Numbered from the stretch's first letter, positions 24,511-34,219 are shown. The stretch: 64,000 bases of DNA from Renibacterium sp043789415 (GCF_043789415.1 NZ_JBDLLW010000002.1:372001-436000), one strand, 5' to 3'. The notes: generated by a model not told the origin, from the sequence alone. A program made the numbers and translations.

Positions 24511-26385
24511 TTACACTTGCATGGTCGTCCAGAGGTCGTTCAGGTCATCGCCGATCTCCTCCATCAAGGCGATCTTGAGGTTCGCCTCGACGTCGACAGC
24601 CTGAATGAGTCGATCCTGGGTTAGCTCCTTGGTCTGGAGCGCTACCGGCATCCGCTCGTCCTGCGTACCTTTGGTGATCAGCTGGTAGATCCGCACTGGT
24701 TTGGTCTGACCAGTCCGGAAGAGCCTACCGTTCGTCTGCAGGTAGTGCTTCAGCGAGAACGGCAACGTGTACCAGATCATCGTGGAACCGCCGTGCTGCA
24801 GATTCAACCCTGCGCCAGCAGAAGCAGGGTGGATCAGCATCACTTGGATTTGCTTGGAGCTCCATCGCTGTTTCATTTCACGGGAACCGTCGAAGATTTC
24901 AGCCTTGATGCCAGCCCGGTTGAGCTTGAGCATCAGTTGCTCGCGATCTGACTTGAAGTGGTACGCGACCAGCACAGGGTCTCCCCCGTTGTTGCGGATC
25001 AGATACTCGGTCATCTGGACCTTCTCGTCGTGGAGGATCTCGTACTGACCCTTGGTCGACGGATCGTCGGGGTCTGCGGTGTAGAGCGTGCCCGAGGCGA
25101 ATTGCATAAGTTTGCTCGTGAGCACGGCCTGGTTCTCGGCGATCACAGTCTTGATAAGCTGCGCGTCGGGATCATGGAGGAAGTCCTGGATCTTGCTGGC
25201 CTTGAACTTTTCGTAGGCATCCGACAGTGCAGTGCCAGTGAGCGTCGCGAGATGGTCGCGGATCACCTGCGCCTCAGGCTGCGGCGAATGTTGCATCCAC
25301 TGTTCGTAGGCCAATTCAGCCTTGCGCCGTGCTGCTTCGTTGATGACGTCGATAACCAGCTCCCGCTTGAATGCTTTGTAGGCATCCATCAGGTGCACGG
25401 GCAGCTTGACGTGAATGTTCTCGATCGTGAGCGGTGGCAGTACGACCGCAGTGTTCTGAGCGCTCATCACGAGGTGTGAGATCACCCGATGGATCTGCTG
25501 CTCGGCACCGGTGTTCGGAAGCCATGCAGCGGGCGTGGTGGTGCCCGGAATCATCTTCGGCGTGAACCACCGACGACGAAACTCGGTGATTGTCTCACCA
25601 AGCGCCTGGCCCTGATCGAGCAGATAAATCTGGCTCCACAGGTCCTCAAGGCCGTTTGGAGCAGGGGTTCCGGTGAGCTCGATAAACCTGCTAATCGCCG
25701 GACGGACCTTCTTGAGCCCTTTGAAGCGATTCGAGGCGTGCGACTTGAACTCTTGTGATTCGTCGATGATGACTGTCTGGAATGGCCAGATGATCGTGTC
25801 GCGGATCTTTCCGTCAGCACCCCTGAGCTTCTGTATGGGCATTTGGTCGACGAGTCCTGTTTGGCAGGCAGTGCAAGTGCGGTCCTTCAACCCGTCGCCG
25901 TGGCAGACTTTGCAGCGCTTGTCCGGGGACCTGGCGATCAGCTCCTGATTGATGAAGTACATCGTCGGCGGATCGGTAAAGACCTGCAGGATGCGCTCGC
26001 GCCGGGCCTGCTTGTTGAGCTTGCGGTCGCGGTCGTCGACAATCAGCGAACGGGTGCGGATGGTGAAGCCCCGTTCCTCGATCTCGTCGAGCCAGGTGGA
26101 CCGTGCAATCGCGACAGGAGCGATGACCAAGATATGGCCGAGGGGACGGATGAGCTGGAGCGCGGAGAGTGCCGTGATCGTCTTGCCGGCACCGACACCC
26201 AGCCAGACGCCAGAGGCCGGACGGCTTGCAATGAAGTCAATGGCCTGTTGCTGGTGCGGCATCAATGAGAAGGCGAGCGGAGACGGAGTCCCAGCTGGAG
26301 TCGCTGGGACTGGGGCTACAGCCGGTCTAGCCGGCGGAGGGGTCGGCGGTACAGGAGGTGCACCAGTTGTGGTTGTGACAGTCAT
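24511..26385 (-). CDS. SNF2-like DEAD/H helicase-type ATPase with zinc-ribbon insert
   Basis: 624 residues. A Pro/Ala-rich tail of 35 residues precedes an SF2 core: L-M-P-H-Q-Q-Q-A-I-D-F, Walker A GVGAGKT near 63, Walker B DESQ near 208 in place of DEAH, LTGTPAPN at 238-245, then a second RecA domain with S-A-G-A-G-L-N-L and Q-T-N-G-R-L-F-R-T-G-Q (motifs V and VI). Four cysteines (C158, C161, C171, C174) form a zinc-ribbon inserted before Walker B. Likely remodels DNA or protein-DNA complexes in replication. Start unsettled: ATG at 26385 or in-frame TTG at 26400; a strong AAAGGAGAGG site lies farther upstream, separated by a CGCAGC-aat-GCTGCG hairpin. Confidence 0.8.
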   Translation of the reverse strand: MTVTTTTGAPPVPPTPPPARPAVAPVPATPAGTPSPLAFSLMPHQQQAIDFIASRPASGVWLGVGAGKTITALSALQLIRPLGHILVIAPVAIARSTWLDEIEERGFTIRTRSLIVDDRDRKLNKQARRERILQVFTDPPTMYFINQELIARSPDKRCKVCHGDGLKDRTCTACQTGLVDQMPIQKLRGADGKIRDTIIWPFQTVIIDESQEFKSHASNRFKGLKKVRPAISRFIELTGTPAPNGLEDLWSQIYLLDQGQALGETITEFRRRWFTPKMIPGTTTPAAWLPNTGAEQQIHRVISHLVMSAQNTAVVLPPLTIENIHVKLPVHLMDAYKAFKRELVIDVINEAARRKAELAYEQWMQHSPQPEAQVIRDHLATLTGTALSDAYEKFKASKIQDFLHDPDAQLIKTVIAENQAVLTSKLMQFASGTLYTADPDDPSTKGQYEILHDEKVQMTEYLIRNNGGDPVLVAYHFKSDREQLMLKLNRAGIKAEIFDGSREMKQRWSSKQIQVMLIHPASAGAGLNLQHGGSTMIWYTLPFSLKHYLQTNGRLFRTGQTKPVRIYQLITKGTQDERMPVALQTKELTQDRLIQAVDVEANLKIALMEEIGDDLNDLWTTMQV

Positions 26386-26512
26386 AAGCGATGTGAGCAA
26401 CGCAGCAATGCTGCGCCGCCCTCTCCTTTCGTGATAATCGGATGCGCAGCGTTGTGATGTTGTTGAGTGCTCAAGGACGCGACAGTGCAGAGGTGGTGAC
26501 GGAGGCGCTGTG

Positions 26513-26659
26513 TCAGCCCGCCATCAGCCACAAGCCGACGCCGATCATAACGACTGCGGCGAGTATGATCTCAACGATCACTGCGGTAGAAAGCGGCTTC
26601 TTCTGCTGGTCTTCATGCGGTGATCTGATCTGTGTAGAGTTCTTCTTGGGCCAGGACAT
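26513..26659 (-). CDS. Small single-helix membrane protein
   Basis: 48 residues: a basic/polar N-terminus with P-K-K and Q-Q-K-K, then one transmembrane helix to near the C-terminus. The ATG at 26659 is preceded by a perfect AAGGAG. It lies just upstream of the SNF2-like gene. Function unknown. Confidence 0.5.
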   Translation of the reverse strand: MSWPKKNSTQIRSPHEDQQKKPLSTAVIVEIILAAVVMIGVGLWLMAG

Positions 26660-26978
26660 GTCGCCTGTGCTCCTTCGGTTGTAGGTACGGGACAGACTCA
26701 GCACCGTCAGACATTGAGGGTCTGCCTTGGGCAGCGAGATCTTCGCTTCAGCGGCTGTTGTCCAGGAACGAAGTTGCTTGATCTCCTCGACCAATCGCTG
26801 GTTCAGCACCTTGAAGTCGGCAATCGTTGTCACGACATCGGGTGAGCAGGTCGCACTCAACGGGGTTTTCGCGGATATCAGCCATCTGCAGCGTCGCTTT
26901 CTTCTTGATTTCGGCGAGGATGCCCGGAGTCCAGCTCTTTGTATCGGCACCAGAGACGACCATTCTCATGATCGGCAC
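26660..26978 (-). pseudogene. Hypothetical gene read in two frames
   Basis: One frame from the GTG at 26978 reads naturally (I-L-A-E-I-K-K-K-A, then A-D-I-R-E-N-P-V-E-C-D-L). Near 26845 the natural reading moves to another frame (P-D-V-V-T-T-I-A-D-F-K-V-L-N-Q-R-L-V-E-E-I) that runs on, without a stop, into the small membrane protein ORF. A one-base excess near 26845 would explain this. The exact 3' boundary is unclear. No family recognised. Confidence 0.35.
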
Positions 26979-27291
26979 TCAAGCGGCAGCCCATGTCGTC
27001 ATTCTGTTCTTCGTCCCAGATCGCCTCGCAATATTGGCGCGACAGGCGTGTTGCCGGGTCTCCGGAGGCCGATGACTCAGCCGCCTTCGCGACCGCGTAG
27101 GCGAGAATTACCCACCAGCTGGCGAGGTCGCGAGGGAATTGGGCAAGCCAGGTGCGTTCGGCCCCAGCCTCTGCGCCGCGGCGATGACGCATCAGGGCGT
27201 ACTCCACGATCATCTGGGCTTGGAGGTCGCCGTGGCCGAGCTGGACAGCCATCCGGCATTCAGCTGCGACGTCCACTCGGTCCAGGTTCAC
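26878..27291 (-). CDS. Hypothetical protein, 137 aa or less
   Basis: GTG start at 27291, no strong ribosome site. The first 100 residues look natural (A-x-W-W-V-I-L-A-Y-A-V-A-K-A, then Y-C-E-A-I-W-D-E-E-Q). The last 35 overlap the next gene in another frame and look out of frame; one base fewer in the GGG near 26985 would end the protein with TGA exactly where the next GTG begins. Function unknown. Confidence 0.4.
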   Translation of the reverse strand: MNLDRVDVAAECRMAVQLGHGDLQAQMIVEYALMRHRRGAEAGAERTWLAQFPRDLASWWVILAYAVAKAAESSASGDPATRLSRQYCEAIWDEEQNDDMGCRLSADHENGRLWCRYKELDSGHPRRNQEESDAADG

Positions 27292-27337
27292 ACGGGGATG
27301 AGCTCAGGTCGCGTCTAACTCTCCTTATCGTTTGGGC

Positions 27338-27739
27338 TCAGGCGTCGTCAACGCCGGTTTCGTTTTCGTCGTAGCCGTCGTCACTGATGAGGCCTTCGAG
27401 CATGTCGATGGAGACCCAGCGCTTTGCGCGGTTGCCAAACAGGGACTCACCTTCCTCGGCGTCTTCGACGATGAGCCCGGCCTTGACGAGCTCACGCAGC
27501 CGGGTGCGGATGCCGGAGTCGGAGGCGCGCGGGGTGCCCTCTTCGAAGGCGAGCAGGCAGCGGTACCTGTTGATCAGCTCGTCGTGCGTGAGTGGGCCGT
27601 GTTCGCGGACGAGCTTTAGAACCACGGGGCGGACCTTGGACGCGCCGAGCGCGGCCTTCATCGCCGCCTCATATGAGGTGTCGGGGTCGTCAGCGCGTAC
27701 GGCGAGGGATGTGGGGCTTTCGATTGTTACAGTAGACAT
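27338..27739 (-). CDS. Winged-helix DNA-binding-like protein
   Basis: 133 residues. After a flexible tail, residues 38-105 read as a winged helix: V-L-K-L-V-R-E-H-G-P-L-T-H-D-E-L-I, a recognition region S-D-S-G-I-R-T-R-L-R-E-L-V-K-A-G-L-I, and a short wing. This R-T-R-x-x-E-L-V-x-x-G pattern is common in actinophage and plasmid HTH proteins. ATG at 27739 with GGAGCA upstream. It may regulate the neighbouring replication genes; no operator could be assigned. Confidence 0.62.
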   Translation of the reverse strand: MSTVTIESPTSLAVRADDPDTSYEAAMKAALGASKVRPVVLKLVREHGPLTHDELINRYRCLLAFEEGTPRASDSGIRTRLRELVKAGLIVEDAEEGESLFGNRAKRWVSIDMLEGLISDDGYDENETGVDDA

Positions 27740-27864
27740 GGTCAGTGCTCCTTTGTGATTTCAATAAGTGATTATTCCGAGTCGCAGTTGAATTGTTTTT
27801 TCGCTGCCATTCCATAAGCAATTTGATTGTTTATTGAATGGCAGTGATATGTGGTGGAGGCGTG

Positions 27865-27900
27865 CAAAAGGTCGGTCGGAATACTCCGACCGACCTTTTG
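27865..27900. terminator. Strong bidirectional terminator after the DNA polymerase gene
   Basis: A 16-bp perfect stem (27865-27880 with 27885-27900), 4-nt loop, starting with AAAA and ending with TTTT, so it works on both strands. 39 bases past the PolB stop. The rest of the 27740-27938 gap is AT-rich and should hold the promoter of the winged-helix gene. Confidence 0.85.
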
Positions 27901-27938
27901 GTGCCCACCCCTGGGGCGACATGTTGCTGATCTGCAGA

Positions 27939-30900
27939 TCAGGCGACGTTCATCCAGTTTTTGGTGAATGTCTCGCTGAGTATTCGCGTGTACACCTCGA
28001 GGTCGAACGAGCGGATAAGCCCGACTAGCCTCGAGATATCCATGGAGTGCAGATCTTCGTTACAGATGACCATCGACCACGAGGGGTCAACGCCGTTGAT
28101 TCGACGCGTCGTCACGTCTTGGTCCTCGGGAATGAGACGCATCTTCTGGTTTTGCGCATATGCCCAGCTGTCAGATGCCCAGCCGTGGTGAGCCAAGATC
28201 GATTTGGCGATCTCATCTCTTACAGGCGACTCGGCGTTCTCGCGCCGCTTTGCCTGGACGGCCGGTGCGACCTTCCACGCACCAGCGTTGTGCAGGCTCA
28301 CGGCCTCCTTCGCGCCAGTCTGTACAACGAAGGCTCTGTTGACCATCTGCAACGGTCGAGGATTGACGATCGCTGCAGACTCGTTGCTGCTTTCCTGATC
28401 GCCGAGCGGCATAGGATCGGCGGCGAATGGGTAGGTGATCGAACCCTGGGAGGCTGTGACCATGGTCTGAAACATCAACGCGGTGCGCACGGGGTTCTCC
28501 GGATCGCTGGCCTCTTCGATGAGCTTGCGTCCCAGTACTGCATCGAAAGGCTCAGACAGTGCACTTTCCCCCCTGGCTGCCGTGACGGCCTGCAGGTATC
28601 TGGCCAGAGCGTGATCGATGACCGCGGGGTGGGCCAGGGCCTTGTCGGGCCGGGGGCCGGCATGACAGGCGAGCGTGCCGCCACCGGCACTGTGAATCTC
28701 CCACTGTGCAACGGGCAGATCCTCGGATGCGCCGCGCGGCGGCAGCAGCTCGAGACGGTTGTTCGAGTCCTTGCTGATCAGGAACATCGTCTCAGGCTCA
28801 ATGTCGACTCTGATGAGCTCGGCCTGCTCGGCCAGAACACGATTGTTGATCTTTGGGTCGAGAATCGAGTAAAGACCGTCCGTGTTCGTGCTGATGATTC
28901 GAGCGCCGGCCAGCGTCTGGGCTTGGCCGATTCGCCAGGAGAAAAGCTGTCCGATGATCCGCATCGAGATGATCACGTTGTTCATCCGAATAGGCGTTTT
29001 GTGCGAGGCATCACCAGCACCTGATGCCGCGTTGAGGATGAGCTTCGTACCGTTCCGGAGGGTGTTGAGCCGGGTCTTGCGCTCAGCGGAGATACCGGGT
29101 TGCTTCATTTCCTTTCCGTAGTGCTCCTTGCTGAAGAAGATCGTCGCATAGCGGTCCTCCCCCAGTTCCGGGTTCCAGAATGCACGCATGTTGCGTAGCA
29201 AGTTCGGGTAGTAGCTGGTGAAGTCCTCGTGCGTAACCAACCCAGCCGAAGTGTGTGAATACCTCGGGTGGAGTTTCGTGGACGCATCAGTCTTCTTGGC
29301 GGGGAATAGTTCAGGTGCTGGTTTCGCTGGTTCCGTCCGATACTCGGCCGCGGTGACAGTGCTCCTGGCCAGCACGTGCTTGCCGGAGATCACTCGCACA
29401 CCGCCGGGGCTCCTACTGTCGGCGAACACCACGTCGAGTGCTTGGGCGTCGGGGCGCTGCGTTGCCAGAAGAATTGCAGCATCCGGCACCTGGGCTTGAG
29501 CCCGTGCAAGTTGCTCGACCTGTTCTTGATTGTCCTTCTTGGCTTTGCGGTATTTCACCTTCTCCGGGTCGGACCCCAACAGCACCAGGCGCTTATCGAC
29601 AAAGGTACTGTCGGGCAGAGTAAGTAGGTTGTGCTGGCGCTTTGCCTCGGCGACGAAGTCTTTGGCATCGGGGTAGAACAGTTTGGCTATCTCGAGCACG
29701 GAGGCACCCTCAAGGTGCGCTGCGGAGTCCCGATCGAAGGTCGCGATATCTGCTTCAGCACCGTGAATGCCGCCGGTGGAGAATGTCACGAAGCACGAAG
29801 AAGGCCTGCCATCCAAATGAAAGTACGGCAAGTTGTTCGGTGCCTTCGGAATCTCTTCAAGCACCTGAGCAGGTTGGCCGTATCGTTCAGCATATTCTTC
29901 GGAGTTGTTGAAGTTCTGACCCTCGATCAAGCGGTAGTACGCAACGATCTGCATGAAGTCGGCGTATGCCTTGGCCTGGGCGGTGTTGGTCGCCCGTTCG
30001 GGTGCGACCTGCTCTTCGAAGAAGCTCACGCACTCGTCGAGAACGTTGACCGGCTCAATATTCAGTTCTTTGGCGACTTCGGGATGCGGATAGTTGAATG
30101 AAACAGTCTTGATGTCGTTCAGTGCCGTGAACGGGGCAAGGATTCTACCCACGAACTTCGCCGAGGACGAGTCGATGGCGAGGCGGTCGCGGCGCACGGT
30201 CTGTCTCCTCGTAAAGACGGTCTCGGAGTACTGCGCCAGCAAACCAGCCTTTAGATCGAAGGCGCTTGAGTATGTCGGGTGCCGGAAAAGCTGGGCAAGA
30301 CCAAGGCAGTCGGCGACGTTATAGGCCAACAGCTCATAGAGCTCCTCAACGGTGGTAATCACTGCATCGTGGCCCAGCTTCTCGGATTCCTTGATCTGGC
30401 GTCCGAGCATACCGAGGAGGCGCTTGAGTGCGACTTTCGATTGCAGTTCGTTGAGCCGACTGACGTCGAGGTGGCGACCTGAGTGGAGCATGGCACGCCG
30501 AATCTTCGCAGCGGAACTCTCCCAGCCGATGTAGCGCGGCATGTAGTCGATGTTCTTTTCGTCGAAAAGCATGTCGTTGTGAGCCCGCAGCGTTTTCGCT
30601 GTGACCGGCTGGAATACCAGACGCTGAGCGAGGACCTGCGCCAGAAGCGCCTCGGCGTCAACAATTTGCTGCGAAGTCCGAGCGAAACTCCGGACCTGCT
30701 GTGCCTCGGTTAGGCGCTGGCGGTGTCCGACGATGTCGGAGAAGACTTCGGCGAGATATAGAGCAAGCATCGTGGTGTCGTAATTGAGCGAGTTGTAACC
30801 GGCTAGGAACGGATGCTGTGTTACCGGGTCGAAGTCTGAATCTGTGTCACAGACGGGACGGAGATCCCGGGGGAATGAGGACTCCTGATTATGGTCGCAG

Positions 30901-31247
30901 ACCTGTTCGGCGTCTGAGAGTCCGATGAGCTGGGCAAGTCGGAGGTTGCCCTGGATGGTGTGCAGATCATGCAACGAGACGTCAACCGGCGGTAGGCCCG
31001 GATTGCCGGCGCGGATCGCGGCGACGAGTGCATGGGGATCGAGAGTCTGGATCAGCGCTGCGTCATCGACAAGATAGAACACTTCGAGCTTATCTACGGT
31101 CTCGCCGGGGTGAGGCGTGTAGGCGACGACGCTGAACACATTCGACAGTGACTCAATGTCGTAGAAGCTGAAGAGCGATGAGTCAGCAGTGATGGGTCTG
31201 AGCACACGAGGCTTTGGTTTGGTGCCGGCGGCGGTGATAGCAGGCAT
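27939..31247 (-). CDS. Family B DNA polymerase with 3'-5' exonuclease
   Basis: 1102 residues from the ATG at 31247 (GAGAG upstream). Exonuclease: Exo I F-Y-D-I-E (D30, E32), Exo II Y-N-S-L-N-Y-D (D157), Exo III Y-N-V-A-D (D313). Polymerase: motif A E-D-F-T-S-Y-Y-P-N (D675), motif B K-L-I-L-N-A-A-S-G (735-743), motif C S-T-N-T-D-G-L-Y (787-794). Motif C has Asn where family B enzymes usually have the first Asp of D-T-D. About 360 residues separate Exo III and motif A, longer than usual, so an insertion or a protein-priming-type TPR element may lie there. It should be the replicative polymerase of the element, acting with the SF3 helicase encoded directly upstream. Confidence 0.85.
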   Translation of the reverse strand: MPAITAAGTKPKPRVLRPITADSSLFSFYDIESLSNVFSVVAYTPHPGETVDKLEVFYLVDDAALIQTLDPHALVAAIRAGNPGLPPVDVSLHDLHTIQGNLRLAQLIGLSDAEQVCDHNQESSFPRDLRPVCDTDSDFDPVTQHPFLAGYNSLNYDTTMLALYLAEVFSDIVGHRQRLTEAQQVRSFARTSQQIVDAEALLAQVLAQRLVFQPVTAKTLRAHNDMLFDEKNIDYMPRYIGWESSAAKIRRAMLHSGRHLDVSRLNELQSKVALKRLLGMLGRQIKESEKLGHDAVITTVEELYELLAYNVADCLGLAQLFRHPTYSSAFDLKAGLLAQYSETVFTRRQTVRRDRLAIDSSSAKFVGRILAPFTALNDIKTVSFNYPHPEVAKELNIEPVNVLDECVSFFEEQVAPERATNTAQAKAYADFMQIVAYYRLIEGQNFNNSEEYAERYGQPAQVLEEIPKAPNNLPYFHLDGRPSSCFVTFSTGGIHGAEADIATFDRDSAAHLEGASVLEIAKLFYPDAKDFVAEAKRQHNLLTLPDSTFVDKRLVLLGSDPEKVKYRKAKKDNQEQVEQLARAQAQVPDAAILLATQRPDAQALDVVFADSRSPGGVRVISGKHVLARSTVTAAEYRTEPAKPAPELFPAKKTDASTKLHPRYSHTSAGLVTHEDFTSYYPNLLRNMRAFWNPELGEDRYATIFFSKEHYGKEMKQPGISAERKTRLNTLRNGTKLILNAASGAGDASHKTPIRMNNVIISMRIIGQLFSWRIGQAQTLAGARIISTNTDGLYSILDPKINNRVLAEQAELIRVDIEPETMFLISKDSNNRLELLPPRGASEDLPVAQWEIHSAGGGTLACHAGPRPDKALAHPAVIDHALARYLQAVTAARGESALSEPFDAVLGRKLIEEASDPENPVRTALMFQTMVTASQGSITYPFAADPMPLGDQESSNESAAIVNPRPLQMVNRAFVVQTGAKEAVSLHNAGAWKVAPAVQAKRRENAESPVRDEIAKSILAHHGWASDSWAYAQNQKMRLIPEDQDVTTRRINGVDPSWSMVICNEDLHSMDISRLVGLIRSFDLEVYTRILSETFTKNWMNVA

Positions 31248-31299
31248 AGGTCTCTCGTTTCGTTTCAAGGGGTCGGGTGCGCTGGTGAATACCTGTGCA

Positions 31300-31584
31300 T
31301 TATGGGTTGTGGTCTCGCAGGCCGCGCCGATTTGGGGCGTCCATGCGATAACGTGCTTCGGCGAGCAGGCGGGACTTCTCGGTTTGATCCGGCTCAACCT
31401 GCGATCGGACGATCAGGTTAGTCACCCGCTGCTGCTTCGCGGTCTCGGCTTGGCTGTCGACCATCTGGCCCTGCTCCTCAGCGAGACGAAGCAGGGCTGT
31501 AGCGACGGACTGGATGGCTGTAATCAATCGGGACATGGCGGAAACGACCTCCTGGTCGGTGATGCGGATGGGTGAGTCTGGCAT
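31300..31584 (-). CDS. Small helical hypothetical protein, 94 aa
   Basis: An acidic N-terminus followed by a long amphipathic helix region (about residues 10-80), probably a coiled coil. It lies between the SF3 helicase (16 bases upstream) and the polymerase (52 bases downstream), so it may be a replisome accessory. No clear ribosome site; translation may depend on the helicase gene. Confidence 0.55.
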   Translation of the reverse strand: MPDSPIRITDQEVVSAMSRLITAIQSVATALLRLAEEQGQMVDSQAETAKQQRVTNLIVRSQVEPDQTEKSRLLAEARYRMDAPNRRGLRDHNP

Positions 31585-31600
31585 GCCAGAGGTTCGTTAG

Positions 31601-33472
31601 TCATCCGTTGAGACAAGACGCCGCAGGTACCGTGGTGCCACCGAGCGGGACAATGCGCAGCAAGCCTCGATAATTCGGCTTGAGCAGAGGGATGCCGAGT
31701 TTTGCCGGTTCCGTTCCGGTATAGCCGGGTGTATACCAATCCTTCAATTCGTACTCGGCGATGAGCGGCTCGGAGACAGCCATCTTGGTGCCAGGGCGAA
31801 GCGTGCGGGACTTGTCATTGCAATGCCACAACGGGTCGTTCTGCACAATGCCGAACAGGTCGGTGATGAACTGCTGGCGGCCGACGAGCTTGCCTGAGGG
31901 TGAAACGCGCGTGAACCACACCCGGTACAGGTCGTAGAGGAAGAAGAACGGTAGCAGGTCCCAAACGAATAGTTCACGGAACTCGTTCCAGAAAGCGCGG
32001 ACGGGGTCGTTCGTCTCCTTGTATTCGGCGAGCAGGACCTGTGTGCCAGGCGGCTCGGAAAGCTCGTAATAGCTCCCAGGCAATGCGGCTCCGGCACAAT
32101 TGATGACATACCAGAGTACATACTCGAGAACCTCGCGGCGCTTGAGGAAGTCGTTCTTGATGTAGCGCTTCTCAGTTCCCGTGAAGCTCTTCGTGAACGG
32201 CAGGATCAGTTGCCGGCGATACAAAGATTCAGACTTGTCTTTGAACTTCGGCAGGTCGTTGACGCACTGGATCATGAAGCCGTGGAACTCGAAGGCTATG
32301 GGGACCCTGTGCTTCCGGTTGATCTGCAAGGTGTCGTTGGTGACGACGGTCTTGTAGTTGCCAGCCTCTTCGACGAAAATCCCCACCGGGTTCTCGTCGA
32401 CAATAATCGCGTTGGACTTGATGAGAGGCTCGAGCGCGAACTCCTTGCCGAAGTCCTTGATCGGGATCGAAGTGTGCGCGCCGGACCCAAGTAGGTTCCG
32501 GCCCAGCGAGCACAGTGTGCCCTTGCCATTGTTGCCCTGCTCGGAGTGGAACCATGCAGTTTTGTTCCAGTTGACATGCGGCCGCACGAGCGCACCCAGG
32601 ACTTCCCAGGTGAGGGCTGCCAGGCCGGCGTTCCTGGCATTGAATTCTGTATCGCCCTCCGTGTAGAAGAGGTTTTGGATCCACTCGCCTACTTCCCATT
32701 CACCGTCGGCGGAGTCGGGATACGGGATTCTGACCTTCGGTGCGTTCTCTACATAGTCGACAGCACTTTTGACGGTAAAGACCAGCGCAGCATCGAACGG
32801 GTGGACCTTTTTCGGTTCGAAGTGGAACCGCTTACCGCCGATTGTGGTGTCTAAGGGCTCTGCGCCATAGTAGACGATGCCGTTGTTGGCTGCGATGAGA
32901 TCGCGGTGGGAGTTCAGGTACACCCGCGGAGCGTCCTCGCGCAGCACGGCGACGACCTCCCTGAAGTCATTGGTCGTGAGCTGGGTGTTGTAACGCCGGG
33001 CTGTGGTCCGCAAATCGTCTTCGCTGGCGGTATAGATGCCGCGGCTCGGACCTTGATTGATGTACATGGCGAGCATGTCGTATTCGCGGTCAGTGTTGGC
33101 ATCAGTAGGAGCGATACGCACGACGTGGTGCAGGCGTAAGAGAACCTGCGAGACCTGCCAGGTCGAGAGGTGCCTCGGGATTGGGTATGCACCGTCGGCC
33201 TTGGGGATCTTGAGGTTCTCGTTTGTCACGATCCCGTAGCAAGAGGCAAGAAGCTCCTGCTCGAGCTGTCGAGGTGCCGGCGGTGCAGAAAGATCCAAAC
33301 TCGCAAGGTATTCGTCGGTTACATGGGTGACGATAAGATTCTGCGGGGCTGCAACAGCGCCTCCGCCGGGGCGGTTGTCAAAGAAATCGAGAAGATCAAC
33401 CTGGAGGTCGGCAAAGGACCGCACAACTTTCGCCGGGGCCCGAGAGCCGTCAGTCATGCCAGGAATGCTCAT
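31601..33472 (-). CDS. SF3 helicase, D5/P4-type replication protein
   Basis: 623 residues. The C-terminal half holds an SF3 core: Walker A E-Q-G-N-N-G-K-G-T (311-319), Walker B A-I-I-V-D-E-N (355-361), and motif C/sensor with Q-C-V-N-D-L-P (402-408) followed by the Arg-containing Y-R-R-Q-L. The N-terminal 200 residues show no primase motifs, so priming is probably done by the protein at 10085-11110. Such helicases load at the origin and unwind it. ATG at 33472 with GGAAAGAG upstream. The candidate origin lies immediately upstream of the gene. Confidence 0.85.
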   Translation of the reverse strand: MSIPGMTDGSRAPAKVVRSFADLQVDLLDFFDNRPGGGAVAAPQNLIVTHVTDEYLASLDLSAPPAPRQLEQELLASCYGIVTNENLKIPKADGAYPIPRHLSTWQVSQVLLRLHHVVRIAPTDANTDREYDMLAMYINQGPSRGIYTASEDDLRTTARRYNTQLTTNDFREVVAVLREDAPRVYLNSHRDLIAANNGIVYYGAEPLDTTIGGKRFHFEPKKVHPFDAALVFTVKSAVDYVENAPKVRIPYPDSADGEWEVGEWIQNLFYTEGDTEFNARNAGLAALTWEVLGALVRPHVNWNKTAWFHSEQGNNGKGTLCSLGRNLLGSGAHTSIPIKDFGKEFALEPLIKSNAIIVDENPVGIFVEEAGNYKTVVTNDTLQINRKHRVPIAFEFHGFMIQCVNDLPKFKDKSESLYRRQLILPFTKSFTGTEKRYIKNDFLKRREVLEYVLWYVINCAGAALPGSYYELSEPPGTQVLLAEYKETNDPVRAFWNEFRELFVWDLLPFFFLYDLYRVWFTRVSPSGKLVGRQQFITDLFGIVQNDPLWHCNDKSRTLRPGTKMAVSEPLIAEYELKDWYTPGYTGTEPAKLGIPLLKPNYRGLLRIVPLGGTTVPAASCLNG

Positions 33473-33881
33473 GCGTGTCTCTTTCCGTCTTGCGGAGAGT
33501 CGCACCGGCGGCGGTTGTGGGAAGCCGAGGGGACTCGTATTTGAATGGAATGTGTGATGCAAGCCTATGGCAATTCAATCATTTATTACAAATCATTCAG
33601 AATGAATCTACTTACGAGTCGATAGATCGACCTGTATCAATAGAATGATGCATAGGGTGAACTGCCTATCCGGCGGAACAGCTGCAGAAGCTTGTTTACA
33701 TCGAGACCTCTGTAGCGGAGTGGCGAAGCAGCAATGGACAGCACAGAGGTTCACCCGTGGGCGGCGTGAGCCGCCCGAAGCGAATGTTTCAATTCGAATG
33801 AGCCGTTGTCGCAGGAGAGGTGGGCTGCGATGGTGGCGGGCCCTCTGTTGCCCGTTTGGATCGAAGTATGTATCAAAACGC

Positions 33882-33998
33882 CTGATACATACTGTTTTGC
33901 CTGGTCAGACAGGGTTTTTGCTGGGTCATGAAGCGAGTCTGTAACAAACCGATGTGAAGGTTTGATACACCTGTTTTACCTAGTCAGACAGGGTTTTT
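33882..33998 (+). repeat. Direct repeat of about 37 bp inside the origin candidate
   Basis: Two near-identical copies (33882-33919 and 33962-33998), each made of TGATACA, a TGTTTT, a CCTGGTCAGACAGG-type short hairpin and a T5 run, spaced 80 bp apart. They differ at four or five positions including one indel. They may be iteron-plus-terminator units. Confidence 0.75.
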
Positions 33999-34185
33999 AG
34001 GGGCTTGTATCATTGGTATCAAAATAAATGAGGTTATACATATGAGATCCCTCCTTGATTCTCCCTGTGGCTTGCCCATTTTGGATCGGTTGTGGTATAC
34101 CGCACACCCGTGCACGCATGGAAATTAAACCGCTGATTCTTGATACGTTTGATACAAGGGGCGTTTTTCTTTGGCTAACCTGGGG

Positions 34186-34219
34186 AAATACCTGCATCAA
34201 GGCCTTGATGCAGGTATTT
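34186..34219. repeat. 34-bp perfect palindrome in the origin candidate
   Basis: Two 17-bp arms meet without a spacer (34186-34202 and 34203-34219), ending in AAATA/TATTT. It can form a cruciform or serve as a dimer-binding site; with the trailing T run it could also act as a terminator. Confidence 0.85.
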
